From contig PABA01000162.1 in the NCBI GenBank assembly GCA_002699025.1, positions 44,038-108,037 on the forward strand: DNA of 64,000 nt, read 5' to 3'. The stretch comes from Sandaracinus sp. Its GTDB lineage: Bacteria > Myxococcota_A > Polyangia > Polyangiales > Houyiibacteriaceae. Made by a program: the position numbers and the translations under genes. Positions within the stretch are counted from its first letter, which is position 1. Each line of letters begins with the position of its first letter. A model generated the notes under the pieces. That model was given only the letters and a program-made list of their open reading frames with translations, was not told the origin of the DNA and did no database searches. Below are positions 1-8,806 of this stretch, in pieces.

Positions 1-1466
1 GCGTGGTCGTGGCCATAGGCGGCGACGAAGTGCCCCTTCCGCGCGTCGTGGCCGTGGGCGCAGATGTCCGCGTGCACCTCCTCGGCGGCGCGCTGCCAGG
101 CGTCGCGGACCTCCTCCGCGCCGAAGAGGGGCGCCAGGTCGGCGCCGCGGCGGAGCGCGACCCAGCTCATGAGCTTCGAGTGCACGTTGTGGCGCTTGCC
201 GTCCCGCGGCTCCCAGATCCCGTGGTCCGGCTCGCGCCAGCGCCGCTGCACCCCCTCGACGACCTCCCGGAGCGAGCGCCAGGCGCGGAGCGTGAGCGAG
301 CCGCCGCCCCGCTCGTAGACGAAGGCGGCGTCGAGGAGCGCGCCGGCCGTGTCGAGCTGGACCTGATCGCGGGCGCCGTTGCCGATGCGCACGGGGGTCG
401 AGCCGCGGTAGCCGGCCAGGTGGCTCAGCTCCTCCTCGACGGGCACGGGGCGACCGTCGAGGTCGTACATGATCTGGAGCGTCAGGTCGCTCTCGAGCGT
501 GTCGCGGACGAAGTGGAAGAACTCGCGGGCCTCGCGCCCGGCGCCGAGGAGGTTCGCGGCGCGGATGGCCATGGCGCTGTCGCGGGTCCAGCTGTAGCGG
601 TAGTCCCAGTTCCGCGTGCCGCCGATCCACTCGGGGAGCGAGGTGGTGGGGGCGGCGACCATGGCGCCGGTCGGGGCGTAGAGGAGCGCCTTGAGGACGA
701 GCGCCGAGCGGATGACGTGGTGCCGCCAGGGGCCCTCGTAGCCGAGCTGGTGCACCCAGGTGCGCCAGGCGTTCCGGGTGGCGCGGAGGTGCTCGAAGGG
801 GCGGTAGGCGGTGACGGGCTCGGGCCGGGGGGCGCCCCAGGTGATGACCATCCAGCGGCGCTCGCCGCCGCGGAGGCGCACCCGCGCGCGCACGCCGCCC
901 TCGTCGCGGGCCTCCCAGGTCGGCTGACCGCCGAGGACGCCCGCGAGGGTCTCGCCGCCCGCGCCGCGCGCGAGGACACCGTGCTCCATGACGGCGACGC
1001 TCGGGACGTCGCGGCCGTAGTCGAAGCGCGGGTCGAAGACGACGTCGAGCTCGACCATGCCCTCGACGCATTGGATGCGGCGGTGCACCTCGTGGACGGC
1101 CGAGCGCGGGTCGTCGGTCCAGGGCATGTAGTCGGTGATGCGGACGACGCCCTGGCCGTCGACCTGGAAGAGCGTCTCGAGGACGTTCGTGTCCGGGTCG
1201 TAGCGCTGGAAGGAGGAGAAGGGGCGCGCGGCGGGGGTGACGGCCGTGATGCCGCCCTCGGCCGGGTCGAGGAGCGCGCCGAAGACGCTCGGGCTGTCGA
1301 AGCGCGGGAGGCAGAGCCAGTCAATGGCTCCGTCGGCGCGGACGAGGGCGCTCGAGAAGCCGTCGCCGATGAGCCCGTGGGCCCCGATGGGCATGGTGAG
1401 GTGAGGGTCGCGCCGCTCGAAGCGGAAGGGGCGGTTGAGGCGTTTGGCGGCGCTGTAGAGGTCCAT
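1..1466 (-). CDS. GH15 family glycoside hydrolase (glucoamylase/trehalase-like), 3' end cut by window
   Basis: Exo-acting alpha-glucosidase of the GH15 fold, whose family members release glucose from alpha-glucans or hydrolyse trehalose. The N-terminal beta-sandwich carries IGAHGLIGDGFSSALVRADG and DWLCLPRFDSPSVFGALLD, both typical of bacterial GH15 proteins. The alpha/alpha barrel follows with RNWDYRYSWTRDSAM near residue 285 and GIWEPRDGKRH near residue 418; the Glu after IW is at the position of a catalytic Glu in this family. The ATG at 1466 is chosen because the conserved N-terminus begins a few residues later. About 488 residues are visible and the frame is still open at the window edge; bacterial members are usually about 600 aa. 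There is no signal peptide, so it is probably cytoplasmic. Substrate (trehalose or glucan) cannot be decided from this sequence. Confidence 0.9.
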   Translation of the reverse strand, partial: MDLYSAAKRLNRPFRFERRDPHLTMPIGAHGLIGDGFSSALVRADGAIDWLCLPRFDSPSVFGALLDPAEGGITAVTPAARPFSSFQRYDPDTNVLETLFQVDGQGVVRITDYMPWTDDPRSAVHEVHRRIQCVEGMVELDVVFDPRFDYGRDVPSVAVMEHGVLARGAGGETLAGVLGGQPTWEARDEGGVRARVRLRGGERRWMVITWGAPRPEPVTAYRPFEHLRATRNAWRTWVHQLGYEGPWRHHVIRSALVLKALLYAPTGAMVAAPTTSLPEWIGGTRNWDYRYSWTRDSAMAIRAANLLGAGREAREFFHFVRDTLESDLTLQIMYDLDGRPVPVEEELSHLAGYRGSTPVRIGNGARDQVQLDTAGALLDAAFVYERGGGSLTLRAWRSLREVVEGVQRRWREPDHGIWEPRDGKRHNVHSKLMSWVALRRGADLAPLFGAEEVRDAWQRAAEEVHADICAHGHDARKGHFVAAYGHDH

Positions 1467-1649
1467 GCGGTGACGAGCGGGGGGAGCGGGGGAAGGGTCG
1501 GCGGGCGCTCGCGACGAGGCCCGACGGATGCATACCATCATCGCCCGGCCGAAGCGCGCCCGGACGGGCGAGATCGCTGACGAATCGCCCTCTGGAGCCG
1601 GGCGGGGGCGGGGTGGAAGGGCGAGTCTGCATCCGCCGGCCAGGGCGGC

Positions 1650-1655
1650 TATAGT
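1650..1655 (+). promoter_or_regulatory. -10-like box TATAGT, 6 nt before a GTG start
   Basis: TATAGT lies only 6 nt upstream of the GTG at 1662, and no Shine-Dalgarno sequence fits between. If used, transcription would begin at or next to the start codon (leaderless mRNA). The same geometry recurs at several other genes in the window. There is no experimental support. Confidence 0.45.
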
Positions 1656-1661
1656 GCCGCC

Positions 1662-2600
1662 GTGCTCCGCGCCTTCCCGCCTCTCCTCGCCGCCGCCGCG
1701 CTGCTCGGCCTCTCCCCGTCCGCGCGGGCCCAGGACGGCGGCGTGCCCACGAGCTGCGAGGACGAGGTGCAGCGGGGGCCGCGCTTCGTGACGCCGGCGA
1801 GCGGCGCGAGCGAGGTCACGCTGGATGCGTGGGTGAAGCTCGACTACTCGGCCGGCTACTTCGCGGAGGGCTTCACGGCGAGCGTGGAGCTCCGCCACTG
1901 CGGCGAGGAGCTCACGGCCGTGGAGTGCGAGACGCTCGGCGAGCCGGTCGAGGGCGAGGCGCAGGTCGTCGGGGGCGAGACGCTCTTCTTCGTGCCGGCC
2001 GAGCCGCTCGAGCCGCGGACGCTCTACGCCGGCGTGGCGACGGGCATCGACCAGGACCTCGGCTTCAGCTTCCGGACCGGCGCGACCCTGGACACGGAGC
2101 CGCCGCACCTGCCGGCGCGGCTCGACACGCCGAGCACCGGGCGGACGGAGGGCGACGCGCGCTGCGGCGTGCCGGCGGGCTTCCGAGTCTCGGTGAGCTT
2201 CGACCCCCGCGAGGGGCGCGGCCGGGTGGACGACGGGCCCGAGGGCAGCGTGGAGTACCTGCTCTACCTGACGCGCGGGGCGACCGTGCGCGCGCCCGAG
2301 CTGCGGGCCCGGACGCGCTTCTTCCCGACGAGCCTCCTGACCATGGCCTTCGTGCTCGAGCCCGAGGAGGCGGTGGCGCCCGTCTGTGTGGTCGTGCACG
2401 CGGTGGACGGCGTGGGGAACGTGAACCGGAGCATGGAGCCGGCGTGCTTCGAGCCGGTGCAGGGGAACTTCTTCGAGCCGATCTGCGCGGCCGGCGGCGC
2501 GCCGGGCCGCATGGGCGCGGGCGACGGGGGCGGCGGCCTCGCGGTGCTCGGGCTCGCGCTCGGGGCGATGCTCTGGCGACGGCGCCGCGCGACGCGATGA
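1662..2600 (+). CDS. secreted protein with Big_5/SbsA-like Ig domain and MYXO-CTERM-like tail
   Basis: A 312-aa exported protein starting at GTG 1662. Residues 1-23 form a signal peptide ending around ARAQ. Residues about 40-145 have the pattern of a bacterial Ig-like Big_5/SbsA domain (PASGASEV near the start, FVPAEPLEPRTLYAGV, ending FRTG), and a second cysteine-containing beta-rich region follows. The C-terminus has a Cys in a Gly/Ala-rich linker, then a hydrophobic stretch (LAVLGLALGAMLW) and an Arg cluster, the layout of MYXO-CTERM sorting tails, which in myxobacteria lead to surface retention or lipid modification. The stop overlaps the next start as ATGA, so it is translationally coupled to the unknown protein at 2597. 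Ligand and function are unknown. Confidence 0.75.
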   Translation: MLRAFPPLLAAAALLGLSPSARAQDGGVPTSCEDEVQRGPRFVTPASGASEVTLDAWVKLDYSAGYFAEGFTASVELRHCGEELTAVECETLGEPVEGEAQVVGGETLFFVPAEPLEPRTLYAGVATGIDQDLGFSFRTGATLDTEPPHLPARLDTPSTGRTEGDARCGVPAGFRVSVSFDPREGRGRVDDGPEGSVEYLLYLTRGATVRAPELRARTRFFPTSLLTMAFVLEPEEAVAPVCVVVHAVDGVGNVNRSMEPACFEPVQGNFFEPICAAGGAPGRMGAGDGGGGLAVLGLALGAMLWRRRRATR

Positions 2601-3247
2601 GCTGGGCGCCCGACACGCTCGACGGGCTGCGCCTCGCCGCGACGCTCCACGAGGGCGATCCCGCGAGCGCGCTGGCGGCGCCCGTGCGGGAGGCCTACGA
2701 GGACCGGGTGCCAGACGACGAGCGGGCCTTCCTCCGGCAGGTCGCGCCCCGCCTCCGGCGCGCACCGGACCTCGCCGCCTTCGACGGGCCCCCGCGGGCC
2801 CGGGCGCTCCTGGCCGCGCGCCATGGCGGCGCCGCGGAGGGCCCGACGCCGCGCCGGGGATACCGCCCGCCGCCGGGGCTGCTCTCGGCGCTCGAGCGCA
2901 TGAGCCACGCGCCGCGGGACGACGCCGACGCGGCCGCGCGGGGCCGGGGGCGCGCTTGGCTGGCGCGGGTGCGGCGCGCCGTCGGGAGCGCGCCGTGGAT
3001 CGACGGGGCCCTCGAGGAGGCCGGGGCGGAAGAGGCGGCCGCCGTGCTCGCGCTGGCGCGGCTCGAGTCGACCGGCGAGGCGGCCGACGGGGCCGAGGCG
3101 GAGCGGGCGCTGCGCGCGATCCGGGCCGCGCGCCCGCGGGACTTCATCGCGGCCCTCGGCGCCGCCCTGACCGGCGTGGCCGCGCGCGGTCGCTGGGCGC
3201 GCGCGGGCCGCGAAGTGCGAGAGGTGCTCGACGCATGTCGCGGGTGA
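2597..3247 (+). CDS. unknown 216-aa protein, possible SctK-type partner of SctL
   Basis: I do not recognise a domain. The protein is Ala/Arg/Glu-rich and mostly helical in appearance, with no signal peptide or membrane segment, so it is probably cytoplasmic. It starts at an ATG overlapping the upstream stop (ATGA), and its 3' end overlaps the start of the SctL/FliH-like gene at 3235 by 13 nt, so the two are almost certainly translated together. In type III secretion operons SctL is commonly preceded by SctK, a cytosolic sorting-platform protein of about 210 aa; length, location and order fit that. This is inference from position only, because I see no SctK sequence signature. Confidence 0.5.
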   Translation: MSWAPDTLDGLRLAATLHEGDPASALAAPVREAYEDRVPDDERAFLRQVAPRLRRAPDLAAFDGPPRARALLAARHGGAAEGPTPRRGYRPPPGLLSALERMSHAPRDDADAAARGRGRAWLARVRRAVGSAPWIDGALEEAGAEEAAAVLALARLESTGEAADGAEAERALRAIRAARPRDFIAALGAALTGVAARGRWARAGREVREVLDACRG

Positions 3248-3801
3248 TTCGAGGCAAGGGAGAGCGCGTCGTGCCGGCCGCGGTGGCGGACGCGCGCGAG
3301 CGGGCCGAGGCGATCGTGGCCGAGGCGAAGGCGAAGGCGGAGGCGATCCGCGAGGCCGCCGAGGGCGAAGCCGAGCGCCGGCGCGCCGAGGCCGAGGCGG
3401 CGGGCCGGGAGGCGGGTCGAGCGGCGACGGCCGCGGCGCTGCTCGAGGCTGCGGCCGTGCGGGATCGGGCGCTCGGGGACGCCGAGGAGGAGCTCCGGCG
3501 ACTCGCGGTGGCGGCGGCCGAGCGGCTGGTGCACGCGGAGCTCGCGCTCGCGCCGGAGCGGATCCGCGACCTGGTCGGGGGCCTCCTCGAGCGGGCGCGG
3601 CGGGCCGGCGACCGGCGCCTGCGCGTGCACCCGGAGGACGCGCCGCTCCTCGACGGGCTCCCGGCGCTGGCCGGCGCGGAGCGGATACACGATCCGGCCC
3701 TCGCCCGCGGCGACGTGATCCTCGAGACGGAGCTGGGCCGGCTGGACGGTCGGCTGGAGGTGCGCCTCGAGGCGCTCCGGCGCGCCCTCGAGGAGCGATG
3801 A
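3235..3801 (+). CDS. SctL/FliH-like stator protein of a type III secretion or flagellar-type ATPase
   Basis: A 188-aa protein. SctL/FliH proteins are peripheral stalk proteins that bind the SctN/FliI ATPase of type III export machines. Residues about 15-75 are a long Ala/Glu/Arg coiled coil (ARERAEAIVAEAKAKAEAI), as in the stalk of this family and of F-type ATPase b subunits. The C-terminal half has the family's globular part: AAAERLVHAELALAPERI, then RVHPEDAPLLDGLPAL and GDVILETELGRLDGRLEVRL, which matches the ETxxGxxDxxLExQL-type ending of FliH/SctL. The start at ATG 3235 sits inside the upstream gene and the stop overlaps the next ATG (ATGA at 3798). No ATPase or other secretion genes are in the window, so it is an isolated copy here. 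Confidence 0.7.
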   Translation: MSRVIRGKGERVVPAAVADARERAEAIVAEAKAKAEAIREAAEGEAERRRAEAEAAGREAGRAATAAALLEAAAVRDRALGDAEEELRRLAVAAAERLVHAELALAPERIRDLVGGLLERARRAGDRRLRVHPEDAPLLDGLPALAGAERIHDPALARGDVILETELGRLDGRLEVRLEALRRALEER

Positions 3802-4886
3802 GCGAGCCCTCCCCCGACCGCGCGGCGCCGCCCGTCTCGGCGCCGCCCGTCCCGCCCTCGGCGTGGGAGGAGTGGAAGCTCCCCCTCGGCCTGCTCGCGC
3901 TGACCTTCCTCTCGACCTTCTACACGGGCGCGACGATGGAGCTCGGCCGGACGCCCGGGAGCCTCCTCGAGCTCGGCGCCGGGTGGGTCTTCGCCGTGCC
4001 GCTGATGGCCATCCTCCTCGCCCACGAGCTCGGCCACTACGTGGTCGGGCGCCGGCACGGCATCGACATCTCGCCGCCCTACTTCATCCCCCTGCCGGTG
4101 ACGCTCCTCGGCACGCTCGGCGCGGTCATCTCCATCCGCGAGCGGATCCGCTCGCGGAACGCGCTCCTCGACGTGGGCGCCGCCGGCCCGATCGCGGGGC
4201 TCGTCGTGGCGCTGCCCATCCTCGTCTACGGCCTGGCGACCTCGGAGGTCGGCCCGCTGCCGGAGGCGACGGGCGAGGGCACGCTCATCATGGAGGGGCA
4301 CTCGATCCTCTACGAGCTGCTGCTCCTCGGCCTGCACGGCCCGATCCCCGAGGGCCACGACATCATGCTCAGCTCGACGGCGCTCGCCGGCTGGGCCGGG
4401 CTGCTGGTCACCATGATCAACCTCGTGCCCTTCGGGCAGCTCGACGGGGGGCACGTCGCCTACGCCCTGCTCGGGCGGCGCCAGCACCGGGTCTCGCGGG
4501 CGCTCCTGGTGATCCTGCCGCTCCTCGCGGTGGTCTCGAGCGTGGCCTTCGGGCTCGTCGCGAGCGCCCGGGGCGAGACCCTGGCCGCGAGCCCGCCCCT
4601 CTTCGGCCAGGGCTGGCTCCGCATCCCCTGGGGCTGGATGGCCGGCATGCACTGGCTGATCTGGGCCGTGTTGCTCGGCGTCATGACCCGCGTCGGGCGC
4701 AAGCGCCTGCGGGAGCTGGCTGCGGAGCACCCGGCCGTCGAGGAGGAGCTCGGGCCCGTGGACGAGGCCGCGCTCCACCCGCCGGTGGACGACGATCGGC
4801 TCTCGGGGGGCCGGCGCGCCATCGGCGTGCTCTGCGCGGTGCTCTTCGTGCTGCTCTTCATGCCGAGCTGGCTGCGCATCCGCTAG
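3798..4886 (+). CDS. site-2 protease family (M50) intramembrane metalloprotease
   Basis: A 362-aa polytopic membrane protein. Zn-binding motif HELGHY appears near residue 77, and the second M50 motif, NLVPFGQLDGGHVAYALLG, near residue 208 supplies the third metal ligand (Asp in LDGGH). The stretch ISPPYFIPLPVTLLGTLGAVI between them resembles EGY1-like and bacterial site-2 protease relatives. Such enzymes cleave transmembrane segments of substrates such as anti-sigma factors; the substrate here is unknown. Five or more hydrophobic segments lie between residues 25 and 360. The start overlaps the SctL-like stop, so the gene ends a four-gene coupled run. Confidence 0.87.
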   Translation: MSEPSPDRAAPPVSAPPVPPSAWEEWKLPLGLLALTFLSTFYTGATMELGRTPGSLLELGAGWVFAVPLMAILLAHELGHYVVGRRHGIDISPPYFIPLPVTLLGTLGAVISIRERIRSRNALLDVGAAGPIAGLVVALPILVYGLATSEVGPLPEATGEGTLIMEGHSILYELLLLGLHGPIPEGHDIMLSSTALAGWAGLLVTMINLVPFGQLDGGHVAYALLGRRQHRVSRALLVILPLLAVVSSVAFGLVASARGETLAASPPLFGQGWLRIPWGWMAGMHWLIWAVLLGVMTRVGRKRLRELAAEHPAVEEELGPVDEAALHPPVDDDRLSGGRRAIGVLCAVLFVLLFMPSWLRIR

Positions 4887-5110
4887 CGAGCGGCCCCGGG
4901 CCGGCCGCTCTTCGCGAGATCCAGAGGACTTCGCGGAGGGGACACGTCCGCCCGCTCTTCGGGAGCGAGCGGCGCGGCGCTACTCGTGCCCGAGCTCGTC
5001 ATGCGCCAGCGGGCTCGCGACCGCGCCGGGCCGGCCGCTCTTCACGAAGGGACCAGCGCGTTCGGCGCCGCGCTCCTCGTGCCGAGCAGGCTGCGCATCC
5101 CGTCGGCGAC
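4844..5110. repeat. degenerate direct repeats copying the 3' end of the M50 gene
   Basis: The end of the protease gene and the spacer behind it share diverged copies. GCCGAGCTGGCTGCGCATCC at 4862 recurs as GCCGAGCAGGCTGCGCATCC near 5082. CCGGGCCGGCCGCTCTTC near 4896 recurs as CCGGGCCGGCCGCTCTTC near 5028. The spacer 4887-5160 otherwise shows no gene and no clear terminator. It looks like local duplication followed by decay. Confidence 0.45.
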
Positions 5111-5160
5111 GGGCCAGCGGGCTTCGGGGCTTCGGGGGAGTGAGGCTCCGGCGGGGCGCG

Positions 5161-6924
5161 TCAGGGCGCGTCGGCGGGGCGGGGGCTCGGGGGCGCCGGG
5201 CGGCGCGTGCGGCGGCGGCGCGGCGGGGACGCCTCGTCGCGGTCGCCTCGGACGTCGATGGTGGCGGCGGCGGCGCAGAGCTCCGGGAGGGAGACCAGGC
5301 GCGCCACGCGACCCCCCGGCCCCCGGCGACCCGGCGCCTCGAGGGTCGCGGCGACGGCCGCGTCGGCCGGCGTGCCCTCGCGCGTGACGACCAGGCCCGC
5401 GAGGCAGCGCTCCCAGCCCCCCGGCCCGGGCCGCTCGGCGGCGACCAGATCGAGGCGGAGCACGCCCGGGATGCGCGAGCGGGTGATCAGGCGAAGGCGC
5501 GCGTCCTGCCAGCGGGCGTCGGCGTCGCGATGGACGACCAGGCGGAGGGCCAGCCCGGGCGGGAGGCGCAGCGTGCGGGCGCGCGCCGCGAGGGTGAGCA
5601 GGCGCTCGGCCGGCGTGGCCGGGAGGCGCTGGCGCGTCGCGACCAGGAGGAGCGCCGGCAGGATCCACCAGGCGAGCCCGACGAAGGCGTCGTCCAGGCC
5701 CGCCGCCCGGTCGAGCTCGGCCACCCGAGCGAGCGCGAGCGTCCCCCCGAGGAGGAGCGCCAGCCCAGCGGCGCGGGTGGCGTCGGCGAAGGCCTCGGGC
5801 TTCCAGGCGAGCGCGCGCACCTCGCCGCGGGCCCGCTCGAGGTCGGCGCCCTCGCAGGGGACCCACCCGCCGAGGCGGGGCACGCTCGCCCGCGCCGGCC
5901 GCTGGGCGACGAAGAGCAGCGTGCCGGCGAGCGCCCCGAGCCAGCGCCACCCCTCCTCGAGCTGCGAGAGGGCCACGAGCGCGAGGCCGAGGACGCCCAG
6001 GGCCCGAAGCCGAGCCGGTAGGGGCAGCCAGGGGCGCGAGCGCGCCCGGCGCCGAGAGGCCCCGAGCTCGAAGAGCGCGAGCACCCAGAGCGCGAAGAGC
6101 ACGACGAGCAGGGTCGCCGCCTGTCGCCCCCAGCCCGGCTGGGCGTCGGCGGGCGCCGGCGCGGCGAGCGGCGCGGCGCTCGCCGCGGGCTCCACCGGCT
6201 CCGCCTCGCGCTGGCTGAGCGCCGACGCCATGGCCTCCGCGGGGACCTCGGCCGCGACCGTCCAGGGGAGCGTCCGCGGCAGGTGCGCGCGCCGCCAGCT
6301 CAGCCGGCTCCGCCCCTCGCCCGTCTCCCGGCTCCGGTGGATCGTGGCGAGCGCGTCGTCCTCCGGCGGGAAGGCCGCGTCCCCGGGCACGTCGAGGGTC
6401 AGCTCCACGCCATCCAGGCCGGCCTCCCAGCCCGGGAGGGTCCACTCGACGCGCACGCGCTCGCCGTCCTCGGTCGGTCGCGCCATCGGAGCGAGGTCGC
6501 TCCGGTAGCGGAAGCGCACCTCGTAGGTGCCCCGCCGGGGCGCCTCGCGCCGCTCGAAGCGGAGCTGGACGCGGCCGCCTTCGCGCACCCGCACGCGCGG
6601 CCGGAAGCGCTCGCCCTGGACCGAGACGAAGCGCAGCGACTCTTCGTCGAGGGCCAGCTCGGGATCGAGCCCGGCGACCTCGAGCCCCTCGAGCCAGCCG
6701 CCGCGCACGCGCACCTCGACGGCGAGCTGGACCTCGGCGCGCGCCGCGGCGTCGACCCGGACCTCCGCCTTCACCGTGCGCACCTGGGCGTCGGTCCAGG
6801 CGTGGGCCCGACCGGGGGCGCCCAGCCCCGCCGCCAGCCACGCCGCCAGCCCCAGCGCGAGGCTCGGCGCCCACGCCCCCGAGCGGGGCGCGCGGGACCG
6901 TGGACGGGCAGGCCTCGGGCGCAC
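5161..6924 (-). CDS. membrane protein with N-terminal exported beta-rich domain, function unknown
   Basis: A 587-aa protein not assigned to a named family. It starts at GTG 6924, followed by an Arg-rich n-region and a hydrophobic segment ending at AHAW, consistent with a signal peptide. Residues about 45-230 are beta-rich and charged, with the organisation of an extracytoplasmic domain somewhat like DUF2207-type proteins, ending before a Pro/Ala linker. Several transmembrane segments follow: AATLLVVLFALWVLALFEL, RALGVLGLALVALSQL, and others around residues 275-440. The C-terminus is soluble and very Arg/Pro-rich. It stands alone between oppositely oriented or separately promoted genes. A TAGGTT box lies 6 nt before the start. 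Confidence 0.65.
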   Translation of the reverse strand: MRPRPARPRSRAPRSGAWAPSLALGLAAWLAAGLGAPGRAHAWTDAQVRTVKAEVRVDAAARAEVQLAVEVRVRGGWLEGLEVAGLDPELALDEESLRFVSVQGERFRPRVRVREGGRVQLRFERREAPRRGTYEVRFRYRSDLAPMARPTEDGERVRVEWTLPGWEAGLDGVELTLDVPGDAAFPPEDDALATIHRSRETGEGRSRLSWRRAHLPRTLPWTVAAEVPAEAMASALSQREAEPVEPAASAAPLAAPAPADAQPGWGRQAATLLVVLFALWVLALFELGASRRRARSRPWLPLPARLRALGVLGLALVALSQLEEGWRWLGALAGTLLFVAQRPARASVPRLGGWVPCEGADLERARGEVRALAWKPEAFADATRAAGLALLLGGTLALARVAELDRAAGLDDAFVGLAWWILPALLLVATRQRLPATPAERLLTLAARARTLRLPPGLALRLVVHRDADARWQDARLRLITRSRIPGVLRLDLVAAERPGPGGWERCLAGLVVTREGTPADAAVAATLEAPGRRGPGGRVARLVSLPELCAAAATIDVRGDRDEASPPRRRRTRRPAPPSPRPADAP

Positions 6925-6930
6925 CCCCCG

Positions 6931-6936
6931 AACCTA
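6931..6936 (-). promoter_or_regulatory. -10-like box TAGGTT, 6 nt before a GTG start
   Basis: On the minus strand TAGGTT ends 6 nt before the GTG at 6924, with only G residues between. This is the short spacing expected for a leaderless transcript, and it supports choosing GTG 6924 as the start. Confidence 0.4.
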
Positions 6937-7038
6937 CCGAGGTCCCGGAATTCCACGAAGAAACCGGCAACGGCGCGCGCGGGCAGCTCGGAGGAGCCGC
7001 TCGCGCGCCGCTCGGGGACGGCGGGAGCCCTCCGCCGC

Positions 7039-8793
7039 TCACTCGAGCGCGACGAGGCGCTCGCGCAGGGCGCGGAGCCGGGCGCGGCGGGCCCGGTTCT
7101 CCGTGCGCGCCAGGGCCTCCGTCACGGCCGGCAGCGCGTCCGCCCCGAAGATGGCCTCCACCGTCCCCGCCGCCTCCTCCGCGTGGGCGTCGATCTGCGC
7201 CGCGCGCACCAGGTCGGCGAGCATGCGCGGATCGTGGCGCGCGAGGGGGCTCCGACTCTGCGCGAGCCGGTAACGCTCGAGGGCCTGCTCCCAGGCCCCG
7301 CGATCGACGAAGTCGTGCGCGAGCACGAGCGAGGGCCGCGGATCGTCCGGGTGCATGCGCTGGTACACGCGCATGCGCCGGTGGGTCTCCCGGTCGAGGT
7401 TCGGCGCGGCGAGGAGCCGCTCGGCGAGCGCCTCGAGGCGCGCCGGCATGGGCGCGTCGAAGGGGTCCCGGGCCGTCTCGCGGAGCGCCGGCGCCACGGG
7501 CTCGGCCGGCGGCGCGGTCTCGGCGCTCTCGGCGCTCTCCGCGGGCGGCTCGGGTGCGTCCCGCGGCGGCGCCTCCGGCTGCGACTCACTCGTCTCCCGC
7601 GCGCCCTCCTCCGCCGCGCCGCTCGTGACCGGCTCCGCCCCTTCCCCGGCCCGATCGCGCAGCAGGAAGGCCCCGAGCACCAAGACGAAGACGCCGAAGG
7701 CCAGCCAGGGCGCCCAGCTCGAGGGCGGGCGGAGGGGCGCCGGCGCCCCGTGCGCGTCCGCGAGCGAGCGGACACTCACCGGCCGGGTCTGCTCCCGATC
7801 CGCCGGCGCCTCGTAGCGGGCGGCCTCCTCCGGGAGCGCGTCGAAGGCCTCCACCAGCGCCGCCCCGTCGCGGTACCGCTCGCCGGGCTCCTTGGCCAGG
7901 CAGCGGAGGAGCAGCGCCTGGAGCTCGGGGGCCAGCGTGAGCCCGGGGCGGAGCGCCTCCGGATCGGGCACCGGCTCCATCATGTGCGCGCGCAGCAGAT
8001 CGGTGCGGCGCCGGCTCTCGAAGGGCACCTTCCCGGCGAGCAGCTCGAAGAGCACCACCCCCGCCGAGTAGATGTCCGAGCGCGCGTCCACCCGGGCCCC
8101 CGAGGCCTGCTCGGGCGACATGTAGGCCGGCGTCCCCACGACCATCCCCGACTGCGTGAGCGTCGGCTCCTCCTCGTCGCCCTCGAGGGGGACGAGGATC
8201 TTCGCCAGCCCGAAGTCGAGCAGCTTCACGTGGTACGGGTCGTCCGGCAGGCGCTGCAGGAAGACGTTGCCCGGCTTCAGGTCCCGATGGAGCACGCCCC
8301 GCTGATGGGCGAAGGCCAGCCCGCGCACGATCGAGCGCACGATCTCGATGGCCACCTCGGGCGGCGGTGGGCCCTCCTCCCGGAGGAGCTCCTCGAGCGT
8401 GAGCCCCTCGAGCAGCTCCATGACCAGGTAGGGCACCTTCTCGGCCACCCCGTAGTCGGTCAGCGCCACCACGTTCGGGTGGGAGAGCTGGCTGAGCACC
8501 TTCGCCTCGCGCTCGAAGCGCCGGAGCATCGTCTCGATGTCCTCGTAGCCGTGCCGCAGCACCTTGAGCGCGACCGGCCGGCGGAGCCCCGTGTGCTCGG
8601 CGCGGTAGACGACGCCCACGCCGCCCGCGCCGAGCAGCTGCTCGACCCGGTAGCGCTGCTCGAGCACGCGGCCGAGGAGCGGATCGTCTTCCGCGGGGAG
8701 CTTCCGATGGACGTCCGACGGCCCATCCCCGAACGACTCGTCGGCCCGGCGGGGTTCCTCCCCCGGACGTGGTGCCGTCGAGCCGCGAGACAT
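7039..8793 (-). CDS. Hanks-type Ser/Thr protein kinase with C-terminal membrane anchor and exported tail
   Basis: A 584-aa membrane kinase. The kinase domain covers residues about 38-310: glycine loop LLGAGGVGVVYRAEH, catalytic Lys in VALKVL, catalytic loop HRDLKPGN, DFGLAK and activation-segment GTPAYMSPEQ are all present, so it should be active. A Pro/Ser/Ala/Glu-rich linker surrounds one transmembrane segment (PWLAFGVFVLVLGAFLL, near residue 380), placing a helical C-terminal part (residues about 470-580, TPR-like in appearance) outside the cytoplasm, where it could sense a ligand. I prefer ATG 8793 to ATG 8805, because the upstream ATG is part of a TATGCT -10-like box. Substrates are unknown; an FHA protein is encoded at 12950-14626. 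Confidence 0.9.
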   Translation of the reverse strand: MSRGSTAPRPGEEPRRADESFGDGPSDVHRKLPAEDDPLLGRVLEQRYRVEQLLGAGGVGVVYRAEHTGLRRPVALKVLRHGYEDIETMLRRFEREAKVLSQLSHPNVVALTDYGVAEKVPYLVMELLEGLTLEELLREEGPPPPEVAIEIVRSIVRGLAFAHQRGVLHRDLKPGNVFLQRLPDDPYHVKLLDFGLAKILVPLEGDEEEPTLTQSGMVVGTPAYMSPEQASGARVDARSDIYSAGVVLFELLAGKVPFESRRRTDLLRAHMMEPVPDPEALRPGLTLAPELQALLLRCLAKEPGERYRDGAALVEAFDALPEEAARYEAPADREQTRPVSVRSLADAHGAPAPLRPPSSWAPWLAFGVFVLVLGAFLLRDRAGEGAEPVTSGAAEEGARETSESQPEAPPRDAPEPPAESAESAETAPPAEPVAPALRETARDPFDAPMPARLEALAERLLAAPNLDRETHRRMRVYQRMHPDDPRPSLVLAHDFVDRGAWEQALERYRLAQSRSPLARHDPRMLADLVRAAQIDAHAEEAAGTVEAIFGADALPAVTEALARTENRARRARLRALRERLVALE

Positions 8794-8800
8794 GAGCCCG

Positions 8801-8806
8801 AGCATA
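8801..8806 (-). promoter_or_regulatory. -10-like box TATGCT before the kinase gene
   Basis: Minus-strand TATGCT, 7 nt before ATG 8793. The sequence GCTATGCTCGGGCTCATG is nearly identical (16 of 18 positions) to that in front of the divergent gene at 8925. This favours a real promoter with leaderless translation. Confidence 0.5.
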
